Below are positions 18,099-27,743 of a DNA stretch of 64,000 nt, one piece after another. The DNA comes from Gemmatimonadaceae bacterium (GTDB lineage: Bacteria; Gemmatimonadota; Gemmatimonadetes; Gemmatimonadales; Gemmatimonadaceae). The stretch's first letter is position 1; each line of letters opens with the position of its first letter. A program made the translations under genes and the position numbers. The notes under the pieces were generated by a model. The model had not been told where the DNA came from. It ran no database searches and saw only the letters and a program-made list of their open reading frames with translations. The stretch covers positions 124,001 through 188,000 of the forward strand of contig JAUSJA010000008.1 in NCBI GenBank assembly GCA_030647905.1, written 5' to 3'.

Positions 18099-18996
18099 AG
18101 TCCGGGTCATCTGCGGACCAACCGCGGCGGGGAAGTCGGCGATCGCCGCAAGTCTCGCGCTGGAGCACAGTGCGACGATCATCAGCGCAGACTCGCGTCA
18201 GATCTATCGCGGTTTCGACGTCGGAACCGCCAAACCCGACTGGAGCGAGAGGAAAGCGATCGCCCACGAGGGCATCGACATTGCCGAGCCAACGGAGCGC
18301 TTTTCGGCATCGCGGTGGGCAGGCCTGGCGATGCACTGGATGGCGGCATCGCGCGCCGCGGGCCGCACGCCGCTCGTAGTCGGCGGTACCGGCTTCTATA
18401 TCCGCGCCCTGTTCGATCCCCTCTTCGACGCGCCGGAGCTTGATCCGGCTCGGAGAAATGCGCTCGAGGCATTTCTTGTTGCCAGAAACTCGAGCGAACT
18501 CCGGCGCTGGTGCACGGCGCTCGATCCCGCGCGCGCCCACCTCGGCAGGCAACAGCTCTGCCGCGCGATCGAGACCGCCTTGCTTTCTGGTGAACGGATC
18601 AGCGCGATGCACGCGGCGGAATTGAGGGAATCGCCGGTGCGTCCGGTCTACCTGATAGTGGATCCGGGTCCCGCACTCGCGGCACGCATCGAGCACCGCG
18701 TGGACGCAATGCTCGACGCCGGATGGCTCGACGAAGTGCGCGCCCTCGGCGCGACGGTTCCGGAAAGCGCACCGGCCTGGAAAGCCAGCGGTTATCAGGT
18801 GATGAGACGCGTTGCGCGCGGCGAGCTCGATTTGTCATCGGCGCGCGAGCGGATCATTATTGAGACTCGGCAATATGCCAAGCGGCAGAGAACCTGGTTT
18901 CGCCATCAGCTTGGCGATGCGCCGGTGGCCCGCGTCGATCCGGACGATCCGGATTGGCAGGCGACCGTTCAACGCTGGTGGAAGGAGTCTTCTTGA
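18067..18996 (+). CDS. miaA: tRNA dimethylallyltransferase
   Basis: MiaA adds dimethylallyl to A37 of tRNAs reading UNN codons. The 309-residue product has the P-loop CGPTAAGKS, the DSRQIYRGFDVGTAKP block, VVGGTGFYIRALF and the late RQYAKRQRTWFR. The frame is open far upstream inside mutL. The ATG at 18067 gives a normal N-terminus and a 32-nt overlap; a TTG at 18085 is an alternative start. It is linked by TTGA to bshA. Confidence 0.93.
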   Translation: MSWIGGLAENRVRVICGPTAAGKSAIAASLALEHSATIISADSRQIYRGFDVGTAKPDWSERKAIAHEGIDIAEPTERFSASRWAGLAMHWMAASRAAGRTPLVVGGTGFYIRALFDPLFDAPELDPARRNALEAFLVARNSSELRRWCTALDPARAHLGRQQLCRAIETALLSGERISAMHAAELRESPVRPVYLIVDPGPALAARIEHRVDAMLDAGWLDEVRALGATVPESAPAWKASGYQVMRRVARGELDLSSARERIIIETRQYAKRQRTWFRHQLGDAPVARVDPDDPDWQATVQRWWKESS

Positions 18997-20123
18997 AGAT
19001 CGGGATCACCTGTTATCCGACGTACGGAGGCTCCGGCGCCGTCGCGACCGAGCTCGGCATTGCCCTCGCGGCGCGCGGTCACGAGATCCATTTCATCACG
19101 TACCGGCAGCCGTTCCGTCTCCCGGCGTTTCTGCCGAATGTCTTCTTCCATGAGGTGGACGTCGGCCGCTACCCGCTGTTCGAGTACCCCCCGTACGACC
19201 TCGCTCTCGCGGTGCGAATGGAGGAGGTGGTGCGGACCCACGGGCTCGATCTGCTTCACTGCCACTACGCCATTCCGCACGCGACGAGCGCGTGGATCGC
19301 GCGCGAGATGCTGCGCGAACAGAAGCGCGACGTGAAAGTGGTCACGACGCTTCACGGAACCGACATCACGATCGTCGGCCAGGACCCGTCTTTCAACCTG
19401 ATCACGAAGTTCTCGATCGAGAAGTCCGACCGCCTGACTGCGGTTTCGGAATTTCTGAGGAAAGAGACCTACGACGCGTTCGGCTGCACGGCGTGCGACG
19501 TTGCAGTGATCAACAACTTCATCGATCCATCCATCTACAACCGCGACAAGTATCAATCCGTGCTCAGGAAGCAGCTGGGCGCGGCGCGGCCGATTCTGAT
19601 GCACATCTCCAACTTCCGGGCGGTTAAGCGCGTCCGCGACGTGGTCGGGATCTTCGCGCGAGTGCACGCCGAGCTTCCGTCGTGGCTGGTGATGGTGGGT
19701 GACGGGCCCGATCGCCCGGAGGCGGAGGACGAAGCCCGCGCGCTCGGGATAGACGACTCCGTCCATTTTCTCGGCAAGATAGACGACGTCGCGCCGCTTC
19801 TGGCATCGGCGGATCTCTTTCTCCTCCCGAGCTCCAGCGAATCGTTCGGATTAAGCGCGCTCGAGGCGCTGGCGTCGGGCGTACCGGTTGTGGGAACGAA
19901 CGCCGGCGGTCTGCCTGAGGTCGTAAGGAACGGCGAAACCGGCGTGCTGTGCGGTGTTGGCGACGTGGATGGCATGGCCCGCGAGGCCCTGGCGATTCTT
20001 CTGGATCCCGCTCGATGGAGAGCCATGAGCGAGCTTGGTATTGCGGATGCGCGGGAGCGCTTCTCGCTCGATCAGATCGTGAGCCAGTACGAGCACCTCT
20101 ATACCACCTCTCTCGCAATGTGA
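18993..20123 (+). CDS. bshA: N-acetyl-alpha-D-glucosaminyl L-malate synthase (bacillithiol)
   Basis: BshA transfers GlcNAc from UDP-GlcNAc to L-malate, the first step of bacillithiol synthesis. The 376-residue GT4 enzyme shows KIGITCYPTYGGSGAVATEL at the N-terminus, HCHYAIPHATSAW, TTLHGTDITIVG, and the C-terminal nucleotide-sugar motif SSSESFGLSALEALASGVP. The TTG start at 18993 is fixed by GGAAGGAG just upstream and overlaps the miaA stop. bshB and bshC are not in the window. The start and the GlyGly-rich opening match BshA better than generic GT4 enzymes. Confidence 0.9.
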   Translation: MKIGITCYPTYGGSGAVATELGIALAARGHEIHFITYRQPFRLPAFLPNVFFHEVDVGRYPLFEYPPYDLALAVRMEEVVRTHGLDLLHCHYAIPHATSAWIAREMLREQKRDVKVVTTLHGTDITIVGQDPSFNLITKFSIEKSDRLTAVSEFLRKETYDAFGCTACDVAVINNFIDPSIYNRDKYQSVLRKQLGAARPILMHISNFRAVKRVRDVVGIFARVHAELPSWLVMVGDGPDRPEAEDEARALGIDDSVHFLGKIDDVAPLLASADLFLLPSSSESFGLSALEALASGVPVVGTNAGGLPEVVRNGETGVLCGVGDVDGMAREALAILLDPARWRAMSELGIADARERFSLDQIVSQYEHLYTTSLAM

Positions 20124-20127
20124 CGCC

Positions 20128-20931
20128 GTGACGATTTTTCAGGCGCTGATTCTCGGTCTGCTTCAGGGACTCACCGAGTTCCTTCCCGTCAGCAGCTCGG
20201 CGCACCTCGCGCTTGCTCCGTTTTTTTTCGGCTGGAAAGATCCCGGGCTGGCATTCGACGTGGCGCTCCACTTCGGGACTCTTATCGCGGTGCTGTGGTA
20301 CTTCCGGCGCGAGTGGGCTCAGCTCATTGGGGCGACGATGGGCATCCTGCGCACACGCCGGATCGAGACGGTGGAACAGAAGCGCGTCGCCTTTCTGATT
20401 CTCGCGACCTTCCCCGGCGCCATCGGCGGACTGCTGCTGGAGAAGAAAGCGGAGACAGTCTTCAGGGCTCCCGCGTTGACCGCGTCCGCGCTCATCGTCA
20501 TGGGCATCATTCTCTGGGCGGCGGACAGGTTCAGCGCGCAGGGGCGGCCTCTCGAGAGAATGCGATGGCTGGATGCCCTGCTCATCGGTCTCGCGCAGGT
20601 CATCGCGCTGATTCCGGGAGTGTCGCGCTCCGGATCCACGATCTCGGCGGGTCGGGTGCTGAGCTTCGACAGGCAGTCGGCGGCCATTTTCAGCTTCCTG
20701 ATGAGCATGCCGATCATCGCCGCGGCAGTGATCCTCAAGGCTCCCGACGTCCTCGCTGAGGGCGGGATCGGACTTCAGGTAGTCGTAGGTGTGCTCGCCG
20801 CTGCCATCAGCAGCTGGCTCGCCATCGCCGTGCTGCTGCGCTATGTGAGCAAGCACAGCTACGGCGTATTCGCGCTGTACCGGGTCGTTCTCGGTCTGGT
20901 TGTGCTGGCGATCCTCTACGTGCGTGGCTGA
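20128..20931 (+). CDS. uppP: Undecaprenyl-diphosphatase
   Basis: UppP (BacA) dephosphorylates undecaprenyl diphosphate to recycle the lipid carrier for peptidoglycan and polysaccharide synthesis. The 267-residue protein has about eight membrane helices and both catalytic motifs: GLTEFLPVSSSAHLAL near the N-terminus and LIPGVSRSGSTISAG in the second half. It starts at a GTG 4 nt after bshA and overlaps birA by 8 nt. High expression of this family is known to confer bacitracin resistance. Confidence 0.95.
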   Translation: MTIFQALILGLLQGLTEFLPVSSSAHLALAPFFFGWKDPGLAFDVALHFGTLIAVLWYFRREWAQLIGATMGILRTRRIETVEQKRVAFLILATFPGAIGGLLLEKKAETVFRAPALTASALIVMGIILWAADRFSAQGRPLERMRWLDALLIGLAQVIALIPGVSRSGSTISAGRVLSFDRQSAAIFSFLMSMPIIAAAVILKAPDVLAEGGIGLQVVVGVLAAAISSWLAIAVLLRYVSKHSYGVFALYRVVLGLVVLAILYVRG

Positions 20932-21673
20932 CGATTTCAGATTCGACGGACTGACCGCTGATGAGCTGGCGGAGCTCCTCGGCCTGCCGGGGGTCGAGCT
21001 GCTGGAGAAGACGACGTCGACACTGGATGTCGCACACCGGCTCGGCGCAGCGGGAGCGACAGCCGGCACTCTGGTGATCGCTGAACATCAGACCGCGGGA
21101 AGAGGAAGAAGCGGCGGCCGCTGGACTTCTCCCGCCGCTCACGGACTCTGGCTGACCCTTCTTGAAAGACCAGCCGATCCCTCGGGCATGGATGTTCTCG
21201 CCTTGCGCGTCGGACTGCGCGCCGCGCGCGCTCTCGATCGATTCGCAGCGGAGCCGGTGCGCGTGAAGTGGCCGAACGATCTTTACGTCGAAGACCGCAA
21301 ACTGGGAGGCATTCTGATCGAGGCGCGCTGGCGCGAGAGCCGGCTCGAGTGGGCAGCGATCGGAATCGGAGTGAATGTCTCCACTCCCGCCGACGTGACC
21401 CTCGCCGCCGCGCTCGATCCGGGCACCCGGCGCGTCGAAGTGCTCGCCGACCTGGTCCCCGCACTTCGCGCGGCGGCTGCCGCTCCCGGCCATCTCGCAC
21501 ACATCGAGATGGCGGAATGGGACGCACGCGACATGGCGCGCGGACACCGTTGCGTCGAGCCGGCGCGTGGAATCGTCGAAGGTATCAGTCCCGCCGGTGA
21601 GCTTCTCGTTGCGCTCGCCGACTCCATCGCCAGATTCCGGTCGGGCTCACTCGTCCTCGAACAGCCATCATGA
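20924..21673 (+). CDS. birA: Biotin--[acetyl-CoA-carboxylase] ligase
   Basis: The 249-residue enzyme makes biotinyl-AMP and biotinylates acetyl-CoA carboxylase. Motifs are the biotin/ATP loop GRGRSGGRWTSP and VKWPNDLYVEDRKLGGILIE. It lacks the N-terminal helix-turn-helix of the E. coli repressor form, so it is a monofunctional ligase. The GTG at 20924 overlaps the uppP stop. coaX follows with a 4-nt overlap, the common birA-coaX pairing of cofactor genes. Confidence 0.92.
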   Translation: MADDFRFDGLTADELAELLGLPGVELLEKTTSTLDVAHRLGAAGATAGTLVIAEHQTAGRGRSGGRWTSPAAHGLWLTLLERPADPSGMDVLALRVGLRAARALDRFAAEPVRVKWPNDLYVEDRKLGGILIEARWRESRLEWAAIGIGVNVSTPADVTLAAALDPGTRRVEVLADLVPALRAAAAAPGHLAHIEMAEWDARDMARGHRCVEPARGIVEGISPAGELLVALADSIARFRSGSLVLEQPS

Positions 21674-22440
21674 TCCTCGCCTTCGACGTCGGTAACACAG
21701 AGACAACAGCGGCACTCTTTGACGGAGACGCCATCCTCGCCCACTGGCGGGTGACGACGAGTCTCCCGCGCACTCCGGACGAGTTCTCTCTGCTGTTGCG
21801 TTCCCTGCTTCACGCGGAGGGAATGCAGCCGGAGGTCGTGACGGGAACCGCGATCTGCTCCGTAGTCCCACCCGTCACTCAGACTCTCGCTCAAGCGTGC
21901 GAGGATTGTTTCGGCTCTCAACCAGCGTTCGTGGACGCACGTGCCTCGCTTCCCATACGTCTCGAGGTGGATGAGCCATTGACCGTCGGCGCGGACCGCG
22001 TCGCCAACACGCTCGCCGCCAGCCGGCTGTGGCACCGGGACGCGATAGTCGTGGACCTGGGAACGGCGACGACGTACGACTGCATCACCGCGGACGGCGC
22101 GTTCATCGGCGGTATCATCCAGCCCGGCGTGAGAACGTCGGCCGAAACGCTGTTTCGCAGGACGTCGCAGCTCGCCGCCACCGAGCTCATCCCGCCGCAA
22201 CACGTGATCGGAACGCGGACCGACGAATGCATCCGATCCGGCGTGCTGTACGGGGCGGCCGATTCGATAGACGGTCTGGTCGGCCGGATCAAAGGCGAAT
22301 GGTCCGCCGCCTCTCCCATCGTGATCGCTACGGGCGGTCTTGCCGAGACACTTCGGCCATGGTGCCGGTCCTTCGACGACGTGGACCCGTTCCTTACCCT
22401 CAAGGGAGTCCGGATAGGTTACAAGCTTCTCCGGGGCTGA
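21670..22440 (+). CDS. coaX: Type III pantothenate kinase
   Basis: CoaX phosphorylates pantothenate, the first step of coenzyme A synthesis, and resists CoA feedback. The 256-residue ASKHA-fold protein shows ILAFDVGNTETTAALF (phosphate 1), GADRVANTLAASRLW, VVDLGTATTYDCI and the late IVIATGGLAETL. Length is normal for the family. The ATG overlaps the birA stop. It closes the run beginning at mutL; the next 168 nt lead into the groES promoter. Confidence 0.94.
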   Translation: MILAFDVGNTETTAALFDGDAILAHWRVTTSLPRTPDEFSLLLRSLLHAEGMQPEVVTGTAICSVVPPVTQTLAQACEDCFGSQPAFVDARASLPIRLEVDEPLTVGADRVANTLAASRLWHRDAIVVDLGTATTYDCITADGAFIGGIIQPGVRTSAETLFRRTSQLAATELIPPQHVIGTRTDECIRSGVLYGAADSIDGLVGRIKGEWSAASPIVIATGGLAETLRPWCRSFDDVDPFLTLKGVRIGYKLLRG

Positions 22441-22579
22441 GTATTGCGGCCGCCGTAACAGGCAGTAATGGGGCCGTATGTTATGATGTCGGGTACCCCC
22501 TACGCCCACGTGATGTGGCCGGTGAAATGAGTTGGGGTCGAGCTGGGACACGTCAGCCTCCTGGATTAGGTCGCCCCGC

Positions 22580-22608
22580 TTGAAATAGCTCTTCTTACCG
22601 TCTAGCTT
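22580..22608 (+). promoter_or_regulatory. Promoter of groES-groEL
   Basis: TTGAAA (22580-22585) and TAGCTT (22603-22608) are separated by 17 bp. The -10 box is weak, but the predicted start near 22615 would fall at the CIRCE operator, as expected for HrcA repression. The 139 nt from the coaX stop to this promoter hold nothing else I recognise. Confidence 0.55.
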
Positions 22609-22649
22609 AGGGGCATTAGCACTCTCCATGCGTGAGTGCTAATGCCCCT
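22609..22649 (+). promoter_or_regulatory. CIRCE operator (HrcA binding site)
   Basis: A perfect CIRCE consensus, TTAGCACTC-N9-GAGTGCTAA, lies at 22616-22642. The symmetry extends seven more bases on each side, giving 16-bp perfect arms at 22609-22624 and 22634-22649 around a 9-nt spacer. HrcA binds this element and represses groESL until heat or misfolded protein titrates GroEL. No hrcA gene is in the window. Confidence 0.97.
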
Positions 22650-22684
22650 TTTTCATGCCATTCTCAGCAGGAGGGATGCACAAT

Positions 22685-22987
22685 ATGGCTACGAAGACCA
22701 GCACCAGTGTTTCACCCCTCGCGGACCGCGTCGTCGTCCGCGCAACAGAAGAGACCGAGCAGATGCGCGGTGGACTCTTCATTCCCGACACCGCCAAGGA
22801 AAAGCCGATGCAGGGCGAAGTCCTTGCCGTCGGCCCCGGTCGGTTCGAGAAGGACAAGCGCGTTCCCATGGAGCTCAAGGTCGGCGACAAGGTCCTGTAC
22901 GGAAAGTACAGCGGGACCGAGGTCACGATCGACAATGAGCCGCTCCTGATCCTCCGCGAAGCCGACGTGCTCGCGGTCGTCAGCTAA
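22685..22987 (+). CDS. groES: Co-chaperonin GroES
   Basis: GroES caps the GroEL folding chamber. The 100-residue product has [20 protein letters not shown], the mobile loop region [18 protein letters not shown] and [12 protein letters not shown]. The ATG at 22685 has AGGAGG about 10 nt upstream; an earlier in-frame ATG at 22676 sits too close to that site. It lies 24 nt upstream of groEL under the CIRCE operator. Confidence 0.97.
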   Translation: MATKTSTSVSPLADRVVVRATEETEQMRGGLFIPDTAKEKPMQGEVLAVGPGRFEKDKRVPMELKVGDKVLYGKYSGTEVTIDNEPLLILREADVLAVVS

Positions 22988-24649
<1,662 letters not shown>

Positions 24650-24672
24650 GCTCGGCTCTGCGCTCTAAACGA

Positions 24673-24705
24673 GACGGGGTCGCGAAAGCGGCCCCGTCTT
24701 TTTTT
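24673..24705 (+). terminator. Rho-independent terminator of groES-groEL
   Basis: An 11-bp stem with one G-T pair (24673-24683 with 24688-24698) and a GAAA tetraloop is followed by seven T residues. This is a textbook intrinsic terminator. Confidence 0.95.
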
Positions 24706-24729
24706 GGAACATCGCTTGCGTTTGGATGT

Positions 24730-24957
24730 GTGAATACTGTCTTGCGAAGGATGAATCGAATGAATCGATGGAACAAAGCGGCGACCGCCGCTGCAGCTAT
24801 TACAATCGGATCTTTCTCTCTCATCGGCATGGCCAGCCCATTCGTGGACGGTCGCGAATTGAATGGGCCGAGGCTGGTTGCCGACCTCTCTGACAAGATC
24901 CTCTACGTCTACGAGGGTGACTCCGTAGTGGACATGTACGACACCGCTTCGCGATGA
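24730..24957 (+). pseudogene. 5' stump of an L,D-transpeptidase-like gene
   Basis: The 75-codon frame encodes a basic N-terminus, a signal-like hydrophobic stretch (AATAAAAITIGSFSLIG) and then LVADLSDKILYVYEGDSVVD, which resembles the first strands of a YkuD L,D-transpeptidase catalytic domain. The domain stops after about 28 residues: the HGT and SHGCIR catalytic region is missing, and the frame ends exactly where the decarboxylase begins. I read it as the remnant of a longer exported gene. A genuine small secreted protein is the alternative. Start is the GTG at 24730 or the ATG at 24751. Confidence 0.55.
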
Positions 24958-26423
24958 CGCGCTCTCCGCTGGATCTCGATCAGGCGACGATGAAGCGGCT
25001 CGGACATCGAGTGGCGGACCTCGTCGCGGACCATCTTGCCAACATCCGGGAAGAGCTGGTGATCGCCGCTGCGCCGCGTCACGCCCTGAACGAATCGCTG
25101 CTCATTCCCGCGCCGCGCGATGGTACGGAATTCGAATCCCTCATCGCGACTCTCCGCGAGAATGTCTTTCCGTATCACGCTCGTGAGCCGCATCCGGGTT
25201 TTCTGGCCTACGTTCCGAGCTGTCCGACTTTTCCCGCGCTGCTCGGAGACTGGATCGCCACCGGCTACAACTTCTTCGCGGGCGTCTGGCCGGTGGCGGC
25301 AGGGCCCAATCAGATCGAGATGGTCGTGCTCGAGTGGATCCGCGAATGGATGGGTATGCCGGCGGGCGCGAGCGGGCTTCTCACGTCGGGTGGCTCGGCG
25401 GCAAACATGACGGCGGTCGTCGCGGCGCGGCACGCGGCGATCGAGAATGGGGCGGATATCTCCAAGCTTACGGTCTACACATCAGCGCAGGCGCACTCAT
25501 CAGTCGTGCGCGCGGCCTGGATCGCGGGCATCAAGCGCGAGAACGTGCGCATAATCGAGATGGACGATCTGTTTCGCATTGTGCCGTCCGACCTGGACCG
25601 CAAGGTCGCCAGCGATCGCGATGCCGGCCTCGCTCCGTTCCTCGTTGTTGCGAGCGCCGGAACCACAAACACCGGTTCGGTGGATCCCATTCACCCGGTC
25701 GCCGACTTCTGCGTGAAGGAGAATCTGTGGCTGCACGTTGACGCAGCGTATGCGGGATTCGCTGCGCTTACCGCAGAAGGCAGCCGCATGCTCGACGGAA
25801 TCGAGCGTGCGGACAGTCTCACGCTCGATCCACACAAGTGGCTATTCGTTCCCTTCGAATGCGGATGCCTGATGGTTCGCGATCCGGCGCGGCTCGAGGC
25901 GGCGTTCCGTATCTGGCCGGAGTATCTGAAGGACGTCGAGCCGGGCGAAGAGGAAGTCAACTTCGCCGATCGCGGCGTGCAGCTCACACGATATTCGCGT
26001 GCGCTCAAGATCTGGATGTCGGTGAGCTATTTCGGAACCGCCGCGATCACTCAGGCCATTCAGGACGGCATGGACCGGGCGCGGCTTCTCGAGTCGCTCA
26101 TCCATGAGTCCGATGACTTCGAGTCACTATGTCCGGCGCAGTTCGGAATATTCTGCTTTCGCGCCAACCCGCGTCACGTGCCTGCGGAAGCTCTCGACGC
26201 GCTCAACGAGCGAATCAACGCGCGCGTCGTCTCCGAAGGAAGATTCCTCATCTCATCCACCCGCCTGCGGGGACACTTCTCGCTGAGGATGTGCACGCTT
26301 GGCTTCCGCACGACGCACGACGACATTCGCGACCTTTTCGCTTCCATCGAGCGCGCATTGCACACCGAGCTCGGCGAGCTGCAGGTGGATGGTGCTTCTG
26401 CCGGAGCGGCTATCGCGCCATGA
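24954..26423 (+). CDS. PLP-dependent group II amino acid decarboxylase
   Basis: A 489-residue member of the aromatic-L-amino-acid decarboxylase family. PLP-binding features include LTSGGSAANMTAVVAARHA, SAQAHSSVVRAAW, the Asp of HVDAAYAGFA and the Schiff-base K295 in LDPHKWLFVPFECG. The N-terminal YHAREPHPGFLAYVPSCPTF matches bacterial tryptophan/tyrosine/DOPA-type members, but the substrate is not determinable. The ATG overlaps the transpeptidase stump, and the 3' end overlaps an opposite-strand stump by 14 nt. It looks inserted between two damaged genes. Confidence 0.88.
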   Translation: MTRSPLDLDQATMKRLGHRVADLVADHLANIREELVIAAAPRHALNESLLIPAPRDGTEFESLIATLRENVFPYHAREPHPGFLAYVPSCPTFPALLGDWIATGYNFFAGVWPVAAGPNQIEMVVLEWIREWMGMPAGASGLLTSGGSAANMTAVVAARHAAIENGADISKLTVYTSAQAHSSVVRAAWIAGIKRENVRIIEMDDLFRIVPSDLDRKVASDRDAGLAPFLVVASAGTTNTGSVDPIHPVADFCVKENLWLHVDAAYAGFAALTAEGSRMLDGIERADSLTLDPHKWLFVPFECGCLMVRDPARLEAAFRIWPEYLKDVEPGEEEVNFADRGVQLTRYSRALKIWMSVSYFGTAAITQAIQDGMDRARLLESLIHESDDFESLCPAQFGIFCFRANPRHVPAEALDALNERINARVVSEGRFLISSTRLRGHFSLRMCTLGFRTTHDDIRDLFASIERALHTELGELQVDGASAGAAIAP

Positions 26424-26535
26424 CTGCGCGCCTGGCGGCTCGCGGCTCGAGCCCGCCGTAACCCATGTCGAGATCGAAGCCGTTAGCTCCGACGACGTCG
26501 TCGCGCCTGCCGCTCCCGAGAACGCACAGCTTCAC
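26410..26535 (-). pseudogene. 5' stump of a possible MBL-fold hydrolase gene
   Basis: A 41-codon frame starts at a GTG (26535) that overlaps the stop of the GlmU-like gene in a GTGA arrangement, the usual sign of a coupled downstream gene. It begins VKLCVLGSG, a common opening strand of metallo-beta-lactamase-fold hydrolases, followed by GFDLDMGYGGL, reminiscent of the next strand of that fold. It ends within the 3' end of the decarboxylase, long before any HxHxDH motif. The family assignment is tentative; the truncation is clearer than the name. Confidence 0.4.
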
Positions 26536-27743
26536 TGCGAATCCCCGCTGACACGGTACGCTACCTCGAGCTGCTTCCTCGCTTTCGCGCCGAGGGAGAC
26601 ATGGCGGCGAGCCATCATTCGCTCGGCTACCTCGAGGAATTTCCCCGATTCGAATCGCGAGTACGGCTCGGTGTCGCCCCACGCGAACGGCGGAACGTGC
26701 TTCGGCGAAGTGTGCGCACCATAGATACTGGCGCCGGCACCCATGACGCAGCCGGTCGTCAGCATGGTCCCGATCCCCGTCTTGGCGTGATCGCCTATGA
26801 GGCTGCCAAGAAACTGCAGGCCAGTGTCCCTCAGACCGTGCGGAGTCCACATCTGCACCGGCCCATAAGTGTTCTTCAGGTTGCTGGTCGTGGTGCCCGC
26901 GCCGAGGTTTACCCAGCGGCCGATGTACGAGCTCCCGACGAACCCCGTGTGTCCCTTGTTCGAGTGCCCGAGCATGATCGTGGACGAGATCTCGCCGCGT
27001 ACCTTGCACATGTCACCAATGGAGCACGAGCGAATCGCGTCACCCACGACGTGCGAGTCCTCGCCGATGTAGCACGGGCCGACGATTCGCGTGAACGATG
27101 CGATGGTCGCACCTCGCCGGATGAGCACGGGTCCTTCCGATGCATCGAGAACCACGAACGGCTCGATGCCGGCACCCGTATCGCAGTAAATGCCGTGCTT
27201 GCCGATAACGGTGGCGTTTTCCACTACCGCGCCGGAAAGCGTTCCGCCGATCAGGGGAATGTCCTCAGAGAGCTGATCGGACAGCTGTCCCACGAGATCC
27301 CAGACCGCGCGCAGCCACCGTCCTGCGATGGGAGTCGGCTCCGCGTCGCCGGCGACCAGACTCTCCAGCGTCAGCGATCCGTCGTCGAGCCCCGCGATGT
27401 CTATGGACTTCCGCAGCCTGACCGCGCAGACCGCGCCGTCACAGCTGAAGGCCGCGCTGATGTCGTCAATCGCCGCGTCGACTGCGACGACGAACCGCGA
27501 GTTGGCGATGACCGATCCCGCCGGAATGGTCGTCTCGCCGGACACCGCGGGAGGCGCGTCGAGCTCCTCGAAGCTCGAAAGATGCGGCGCTCCGATGAAT
27601 CCGTACGCCTTGGTCCGCGCCACGCGCTCCCACCGGAGGCGGATGATTTCCGCGCCGGCGCGCAGCTCGGACACCGGCCGCGTAAGCGCGAACGGCTCGA
27701 AGTTGCGCGCAGTGGCATCATCGTAGAGATAGAGTCGCTTCAT
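26532..27743 (-). CDS. GlmU-like sugar nucleotidyltransferase/acetyltransferase (Bacteroidetes type)
   Basis: The 403-residue protein resembles the alternative GlmU family (TIGR03991) that replaces classical GlmU in Bacteroidetes. It has a divergent N-terminal nucleotidyltransferase-like half starting MKRLYLYDDATARNFEPFALTRPV and a left-handed beta-helix of hexapeptide repeats (VIGKHGIYCDTGAGIEPFVV, YIGEDSHVVGDAIRSCSIGD). The expected role is making UDP-GlcNAc from GlcN-1-P. The substrate is inferred from the family. It overlaps manC by 4 nt and sits in the roadblock-response regulator-manC operon. Confidence 0.8.
   Translation of the reverse strand: MKRLYLYDDATARNFEPFALTRPVSELRAGAEIIRLRWERVARTKAYGFIGAPHLSSFEELDAPPAVSGETTIPAGSVIANSRFVVAVDAAIDDISAAFSCDGAVCAVRLRKSIDIAGLDDGSLTLESLVAGDAEPTPIAGRWLRAVWDLVGQLSDQLSEDIPLIGGTLSGAVVENATVIGKHGIYCDTGAGIEPFVVLDASEGPVLIRRGATIASFTRIVGPCYIGEDSHVVGDAIRSCSIGDMCKVRGEISSTIMLGHSNKGHTGFVGSSYIGRWVNLGAGTTTSNLKNTYGPVQMWTPHGLRDTGLQFLGSLIGDHAKTGIGTMLTTGCVMGAGASIYGAHTSPKHVPPFAWGDTEPYSRFESGKFLEVAERMMARRHVSLGAKARKQLEVAYRVSGDSQ

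Noticed and set aside
24954-24959. UGA at the end of the L,D-transpeptidase stump as a second selenocysteine codon
   Set aside because: Reading through gives another stop after about a dozen codons with no transpeptidase sequence, so it is a plain truncation.
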